DNA from: Xanthobacter oligotrophicus
GTDB lineage: Bacteria; Pseudomonadota; Alphaproteobacteria; Rhizobiales; Xanthobacteraceae
Length of the DNA stretch: 64,000 nt
Assembly (NCBI RefSeq): GCF_008364685.1
Contig: NZ_VTTL01000011.1
Location: 124,001-188,000, forward strand
Direction: 5' to 3'
The stretch's first letter is position 1. The number at the start of each line of letters is the position of its first letter. Below, one piece after another: positions 63,270 through 64,000 of this stretch. Under the pieces are notes generated by a model that was not told the origin of the DNA, did no database searches, and was given only the letters and a program-made list of their open reading frames with translations. The position numbers and the translations under genes are program-made.

Positions 63270-64000
63270 TCAGGCGAGGGCGAGCGGGGTCTGGGGCAGC
63301 GTGCCGTTTGCGGGCGTGTCGGAGGTGACGACACCCAGCTCGGCCAGCAGGCGCATGCGCAGGGCGGTGAATCCGGCATCGCCGCGCTGGCGGGGGCGCG
63401 GCAGGCCGACGCGGGTGTCGAACCGCACCTGGCCGCCGTTCAGCACGATGACGCGGTCGGACATGAGGATGGCCTCGTCCACGTCATGGGTGACCAGCAC
63501 CACGGCCGGCAGATGCCGCCGCCAGAGCTGGGCCACCAGATCGTGCATGCGGATGCGCGTGAGGGCGTCCAGCGCCGCGAACGGCTCGTCCAGCAGCAGG
63601 AGATCGGGCTCCTTGGCCAGCGCCCGGGCCAGCGCCACCCGCTGGGCCTCGCCGCCGGACAGGGTTTTCGGCCAAACGTCCGTGTGCCGGCCGAGGCCGA
63701 CCTCTTCCAGCGCGGCGGCGGCCTGGCGGCGGGTGGCGGCATTCTGCTTGTGGCCGATGACCACGTTCTGCCACACCCGCTTCGCCGGCACGAGGCGCGG
63801 CTCCTGGAACACCACCGAGCGGGCGGCGGCCACCTCGACACGGCCGCCGTCGGCGGTGTCGAGCCCGGCGAGGATGCGCAGGAGCGTAGTCTTGCCGGTG
63901 CCGGACGGCCCCAGCAGCGAGACGAACTCGCCGCGCCGCACATCAAGATCGATGCCGTCGAGGACGGCGCGCGCGCCGAACACCCGGCGCACGCCGGAAA
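63270..64000 (-). CDS. NitT/TauT-type ABC transporter ATP-binding protein (5' end outside window)
   Basis: At least 243 residues; the coding frame is still open at the window edge (SGVRRVFGARAVLDGIDLDVRRGEF), and family proteins normally start about 10 residues earlier, so the gene is truncated by the window. Walker A LLGPSGTGKTTLLR, signature [16 protein letters not shown], Walker B LLLLDEPFAALDALTR and H-loop VTHDVDEAILMSD match SsuB/TauB. It ends 44 bases before binding-protein copy 2, in the same orientation, so ATPase, both binding proteins and MmgE/PrpD probably form one operon. The permease gene is presumably to the right of the window. Confidence 0.92.
   Translation of the reverse strand, partial: SGVRRVFGARAVLDGIDLDVRRGEFVSLLGPSGTGKTTLLRILAGLDTADGGRVEVAAARSVVFQEPRLVPAKRVWQNVVIGHKQNAATRRQAAAALEEVGLGRHTDVWPKTLSGGEAQRVALARALAKEPDLLLLDEPFAALDALTRIRMHDLVAQLWRRHLPAVVLVTHDVDEAILMSDRVIVLNGGQVRFDTRVGLPRPRQRGDAGFTALRMRLLAELGVVTSDTPANGTLPQTPLALA

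Overview
The window is GC-rich, densely coded bacterial chromosome. The gene order topA, dprA, plsY, pyrC-like, pyrB, the separate gatCA and gatB loci, and the use of sigma-54 promoters with an NtrC-type regulator point to an alphaproteobacterium of the order Hyphomicrobiales. Xanthobacteraceae (Xanthobacter, Azorhizobium or a relative) is my best guess. This comes from protein family recognition and gene order, not from a database search.

Layout. Positions 1-18.5 kb are mostly core genome: a DUF488 protein, a zinc-metallopeptidase-like protein, topA, dprA, plsY, a dihydroorotase-like gene overlapping pyrB, an AEC transporter, ruvX, a vapBC toxin-antitoxin pair, gatCA, a glycosyltransferase, gatB, and a tetR-yciI pair behind an inverted-repeat operator. 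At 18.5-22.6 kb lies an lldR-lldD L-lactate operon with several operator-like dyads, divergent from a FUSC-family membrane protein.

Positions 22.5-33.9 kb form what looks like one regulated metabolic unit. It holds a three-gene soluble redox complex (NuoF-like, SdhA/FrdA-like flavoprotein, ferredoxin/HdrC-like iron-sulfur protein), a DctB/DctD-like two-component system, an NAD malic enzyme and an AspT/SucE-family carrier. I find three sigma-54 -24/-12 promoters here and a shared dyad (GTTCGG-N4-CCGAAC) in tandem, spaced 31-32 bp, upstream of two of them. The simplest reading is a C4-dicarboxylate circuit that could use fumarate as an NADH sink and export succinate or a related acid. This is inference.

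Positions 33.9-40 kb carry a LysR regulator and a six-gene branched-chain-amino-acid-type ABC operon ending in an AhpD-like protein. At 40.7-46.6 kb an intact P1B-type ATPase lies divergent to a homologous protein that has lost the catalytic motifs of P-type ATPases. The pair resembles ferrosome (fez) loci and is the strongest candidate for an unusual system. Positions 47.4-58.6 kb hold sulfate uptake genes (cysTWA, a distant sbp, a SulP transporter) interrupted by an ExoD-like protein, a small PHA-system-like protein, an APC permease and an alanine-rich protein. The right end, 58.7-64 kb, holds a decayed ABC fragment, an SDR protein without the catalytic Tyr/Lys, a MmgE/PrpD protein, two tandem paralogous NitT/TauT-type binding proteins and the start-truncated ATPase of their transporter.

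I saw no rRNA or tRNA genes, no CRISPR array, and no intact insertion sequence or prophage.
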